A stretch of DNA of 8,127 nt, from positions 1-8,127 of the forward strand of contig JAJFHR010000077.1 in the NCBI GenBank assembly GCA_021775515.1, in the 5' to 3' direction. The stretch comes from Hyphomicrobiales bacterium. Its GTDB lineage: Bacteria > Pseudomonadota > Alphaproteobacteria > Rhizobiales > JAJFHR01. Position 1 is the stretch's first letter, and every line of letters begins with the position of its first letter. Below the pieces are notes generated by a model. The model did no database searches. It worked only from the letters and a program-made list of their open reading frames with translations, and was not told the DNA's origin. Below, piece after piece: positions 6,457 to 8,127 of the stretch. Made by a program: the position numbers and the translations under genes.

Positions 6457-7407
6457 CTAACCCCAGGGCCCGCGCTTTGAGGCTTGCTGTTGCAGGTTTT
6501 GCTGGCCATCCCAGGGTCCCGGTGTTCCAGAAATTGTATCTGATAATGTAATCTGATCTTCCATTTGCCATTGTTGGGCCAACTCTTGCAAGGCGGCAAT
6601 TCTGTTTTCCGTATTTGGATGGGTCGAGAACAGATTATCCATCCCCTTTCCGATCAAGGGATTGATGATGAACATGTGCGCTGTCGCCGGATTGTTTTCC
6701 GCCGGGATGTTTTCTATATCATGCGCTGCGCCCGAAATTTTGTTAAGCGCCGAGGCCAGCCACATCGGCCGCCCGCATATTTCGGCCCCCATTTTATCAG
6801 CGGCATATTCACGAGTACGGCTGATGGTCATTTGAACCAAACTTGCGGCAAGAGGAGCAAGGATCATCAGCGCCAGCGTTCCCAGCAAACCCAGCGGATT
6901 GGAGTTGCGGCGGCCGCCAAAAAACAAGGCAAAGTTGGCGATCATTGAAATTGCGCCAGCCAGCGTAGCTGTGATGGTCATAATCAAAGTATCGCGATTT
7001 TTAATATGCGCAAACTCATGCGCCATCACACCGGCAACCTCCTCGGGGCTCAATATTTCAAGCAGGCCGGTAGTCGCAGCAACCGCTGAGTTTTCAGGGT
7101 TGCGACCAGTGGCAAAGGCGTTTGGTTGAGGGTTTTGCATCACATAAACGCGCGGCATGGGAAGTTCAGCATTTTCCGCTAACTGGCGCACAATTTCATA
7201 ATATTCAGGTGCTGTTTTGGCATCAACCTCCTGAGCACCATGCATGCGCAAAACCAATTTGTCCGAATTCCAATAGCTAAAAACGTTCATAGCAACCGCC
7301 ACCGCAAAGGCAATTAGCATGCCGCCTTGCCCGGCCATCATATAACCGATGGCAAGAAACAAACCGGTCATCGCGGCAAGAAGAATACTGGTTTTGAAAT
7401 AGTTCAT
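6457..7407 (-). CDS. htpX: Membrane-bound zinc metalloprotease HtpX (M48 family)
   Basis: HtpX degrades damaged or misfolded proteins of the inner membrane, with its active site facing the cytoplasm. The 316-residue protein has two N-terminal hydrophobic segments (about 6-24 and 28-46). The zinc site HEFAH follows (130-134, His130 and His134 ligands, Glu131 catalytic), then two further hydrophobic segments (about 143-163 and 174-194). The third ligand is Glu200 in TREYAAD. PRVYVMQNPQPNAFATGRNPENSAVA (85-110) is the usual M48B block before the active site, and FSTHPNTENRIAAL is the conserved later block. The C-terminal tail carries GPWD (297-300) and ends in GPWG (313-316). Start is ATG at 7405-7407, matching the family MNYF beginning, but with no Shine-Dalgarno close by; a five-codon open frame with a good one lies just upstream. 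It heads the minus-strand block and is divergent from the DUF1674 gene. Confidence 0.96.
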   Translation of the reverse strand: MNYFKTSILLAAMTGLFLAIGYMMAGQGGMLIAFAVAVAMNVFSYWNSDKLVLRMHGAQEVDAKTAPEYYEIVRQLAENAELPMPRVYVMQNPQPNAFATGRNPENSAVAATTGLLEILSPEEVAGVMAHEFAHIKNRDTLIMTITATLAGAISMIANFALFFGGRRNSNPLGLLGTLALMILAPLAASLVQMTISRTREYAADKMGAEICGRPMWLASALNKISGAAHDIENIPAENNPATAHMFIINPLIGKGMDNLFSTHPNTENRIAALQELAQQWQMEDQITLSDTISGTPGPWDGQQNLQQQASKRGPWG

Positions 7408-7422
7408 TTGATTTCGCGCAAT

Positions 7423-7440
7423 TTATCCATTTGTTTTCAT
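7423..7440 (-). other. Possible five-codon leader frame (MKTNG) ahead of htpX
   Basis: On the minus strand, AGGAG (7452-7448) sits seven bases before ATG at 7440-7438, an ideal ribosome-binding arrangement. The frame reads Met-Lys-Thr-Asn-Gly and stops at TAA (7425-7423), 15 nt before and in frame with the htpX ATG. The htpX ATG itself lacks such a site, so ribosomes could load here and reinitiate at htpX. If the candidate heat-shock promoter next to it is used, however, transcription would start at or after AGGAG and the leader would lose its site. Confidence 0.3.
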
Positions 7441-7453
7441 TCAACCTCTCCTC

Positions 7454-7483
7454 TATTTTGGGAGCGTTGGGTGCAGATGCAAG
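7454..7483 (-). promoter_or_regulatory. Candidate sigma-32 (RpoH) heat-shock promoter for htpX
   Basis: On the minus strand CTTG (7483-7480) is followed after 17 bp by CCCAAAATA (7462-7454). This resembles the RpoH arrangement of CTTG near -35 and a C-rich CCCAT-type element near -10. HtpX is a stress protease, so heat-shock control is sensible. The -35 part lacks the usual AAA and the -10 reads CCCAAA, not CCCCAT, so the match is partial. Confidence 0.35.
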
Positions 7484-7544
7484 AGGCTGAATACACCCGC
7501 AATCACAAATCTATTGCTCTCAACGAAACGAATGCAGATCCACT

Positions 7545-7751
7545 ATGAGTGCCAAAGATAAAAAAAACCAGCCTGGCAAGACTTCGCCACTTTCCCCTGC
7601 AGCCCAAAGGGCTCTTGAAGAGGCTAATAAAAGACGTGCAAAGCGCGACGGGCAGAACATCAGCCATCCCCAAGAGGTTGACGGCCGCGAAGGTTTAGAG
7701 CCGACACGCTATGGCGATTGGGAAAAAAACGGCATCCTCAGCGATTTTTAA
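7545..7751 (+). CDS. DUF1674 family protein (SDHAF4-like succinate dehydrogenase assembly factor)
   Basis: A 68-residue protein with a charged, Lys/Arg-rich first half (about 1-36), probably disordered, and the family signature at the C-terminus: DGREGLEPTRYGDW (46-59), then EKNGILSDF (60-68). Mitochondrial SDHAF4 of this family binds the flavinylated catalytic subunit of succinate dehydrogenase and helps its assembly. The bacterial role is inferred from that homology. There is no signal peptide or membrane segment, so it should be cytoplasmic. Start is ATG at 7545, with no clear Shine-Dalgarno; stop is TAA. It is transcribed away from htpX across 137 bp, a pairing I recall from other Hyphomicrobiales. 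A hairpin with a T-rich tail follows it. Confidence 0.9.
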   Translation: MSAKDKKNQPGKTSPLSPAAQRALEEANKRRAKRDGQNISHPQEVDGREGLEPTRYGDWEKNGILSDF

Positions 7752-7805
7752 CGGCCATTTTGTGAGAACCCTTCAAGATCACCCTGTGCTATTTTTGATT
7801 TTTTT

Positions 7806-7846
7806 AGGAATAAAATCCAGAAAATTGGATAAATTCCTTTTCTTTT
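7806..7846 (+). terminator. Probable rho-independent terminator after the DUF1674 gene
   Basis: AGGAAT (7806-7811) pairs with ATTCCT (7833-7838), and inside it ATCCA (7815-7819) pairs with TGGAT (7826-7830) around a 6-nt loop. The two stems are separated by a small AAA/AA internal loop. TTTTCTTTT (7838-7846) follows. It lies 55 bp after the stop codon in the plus orientation. The stem is AT-rich, so termination may be incomplete. Confidence 0.45.
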
Positions 7847-7847
7847 G

Positions 7848-7877
7848 TTGAAAATAGTACTATAGGTTGAATTAAAT
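7848..7877 (+). promoter_or_regulatory. Candidate promoter for the thermonuclease-like gene
   Basis: TTGAAA (7848-7853) and TTAAAT (7872-7877) are 18 bp apart in a strongly AT-rich stretch right after the terminator-like hairpin. Transcription would start around 7884, leaving a leader of under 20 nt. AT-rich DNA offers several alternative -10 matches, so this is weak. Confidence 0.2.
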
Positions 7878-7900
7878 TAAAATAATACAATTTAAAGTAT

Positions 7901-8127
7901 ATGTTGTCTCTTCACAAACGACTTTCCCTCCCCTGGCTTCCCGTGGTTGCATTTGGTCTCCTGAATGTTTCTGCGGGAGCGCTTGGAGCTAAGGAGATGA
8001 TTGCCGGCCCGGTCTTGGCTCAGGTTGAGCGCGTGATCGATGGTGATACCCTTGCCGTCGGGGCGATGATATGGGTCGGACAGGAAGTTCGCGTGCTGGT
8101 GCGAGTTAACGGTATAGACACCCCGGA
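7901..8127 (+). CDS. Thermonuclease (SNase-like) family protein, N-terminal fragment, exported
   Basis: The frame opens at ATG 7901 and runs off the right edge, giving 75 full codons. The start is fixed by an in-frame TAA at 7883-7885 with no other start between. Residues 1-27 form a signal peptide: a basic start with His5-Lys6-Arg7, a hydrophobic core (about 10-25) and a small-residue end near Ala25-Gly26-Ala27. The staphylococcal-nuclease fold then begins: VERVIDGDTLAV (42-53) carries Asp47 and Asp49, the latter matching the calcium ligand Asp21 of staphylococcal nuclease. VRVNGIDTP (67-75) carries Arg68 and Asp73, matching Arg35 and Asp40. The family cleaves DNA and RNA outside the cytoplasm using calcium, but whether this member is active cannot be judged, because the second half is missing. 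No Shine-Dalgarno precedes the ATG. Confidence 0.88.
   Translation, partial: MLSLHKRLSLPWLPVVAFGLLNVSAGALGAKEMIAGPVLAQVERVIDGDTLAVGAMIWVGQEVRVLVRVNGIDTP

Noticed and set aside
7467..7495. TTGGGT-N17-AATACA as a plus-strand promoter for the DUF1674 gene
   Set aside because: Both boxes match consensus poorly; a promoter is needed somewhere in this gap, but I cannot place it with confidence.
7327..7548. A 73-codon plus-strand frame across the htpX start and the intergenic region
   Set aside because: Most of it is the antisense of htpX and the rest runs through the promoter region; no ribosome site or recognisable protein features.

Overview
This window comes from an alphaproteobacterium, most likely of the Hyphomicrobiales (Rhizobiales). 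Three things point there: the 180-kDa-type NAD-glutamate dehydrogenase, the htpX / rsmB / heparinase-like / purH gene cluster with a divergent DUF1674 gene, and a RIME-like intergenic repeat of the kind known from rhizobia. Base composition is moderate, lower than in most rhizobia. I cannot assign a genus. All complete genes look intact, with no frameshifts.

Layout. The left edge (1-1091, +) holds the C-terminal part of the NAD-dependent glutamate dehydrogenase. It converges on a four-gene minus-strand block read right to left: htpX (7407-6457), rsmB (6415-5045), a heparinase II/III-like gene (4793 or 4811 to 2991) and purH (2838-1252). A ~105-bp mosaic repeat with two inverted-repeat components fills most of the gap between the convergent gdh and purH genes, and its outer edge supplies the purH stop codon. 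Divergent from htpX, on the plus strand, lie a short DUF1674/SDHAF4-family gene (7545-7751) and the start of a secreted thermonuclease-like protein (7901 to the window end, cut).

How the genes fit together. The content is mostly housekeeping: glutamate catabolism, the last two steps of IMP synthesis, 16S rRNA m5C methylation, membrane-protein quality control and flavoprotein (succinate dehydrogenase) assembly. The least understood product is the heparinase-like protein, which has no signal peptide even though its relatives degrade polysaccharides.

No intergenic gap exceeds 300 bp. The most structured is the 233-251 bp gap between rsmB and the heparinase-like gene. It holds two interleaved inverted repeats and a hairpin plus T7 tract that reads as a terminator on the plus strand, where no gene is apparent. 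I see no tRNA, rRNA, CRISPR array, insertion sequence or phage gene. I do not see a clearly new multi-gene system; the best leads are non-coding (the rsmB-heparinase gap, the htpX leader, the purH-end repeat).
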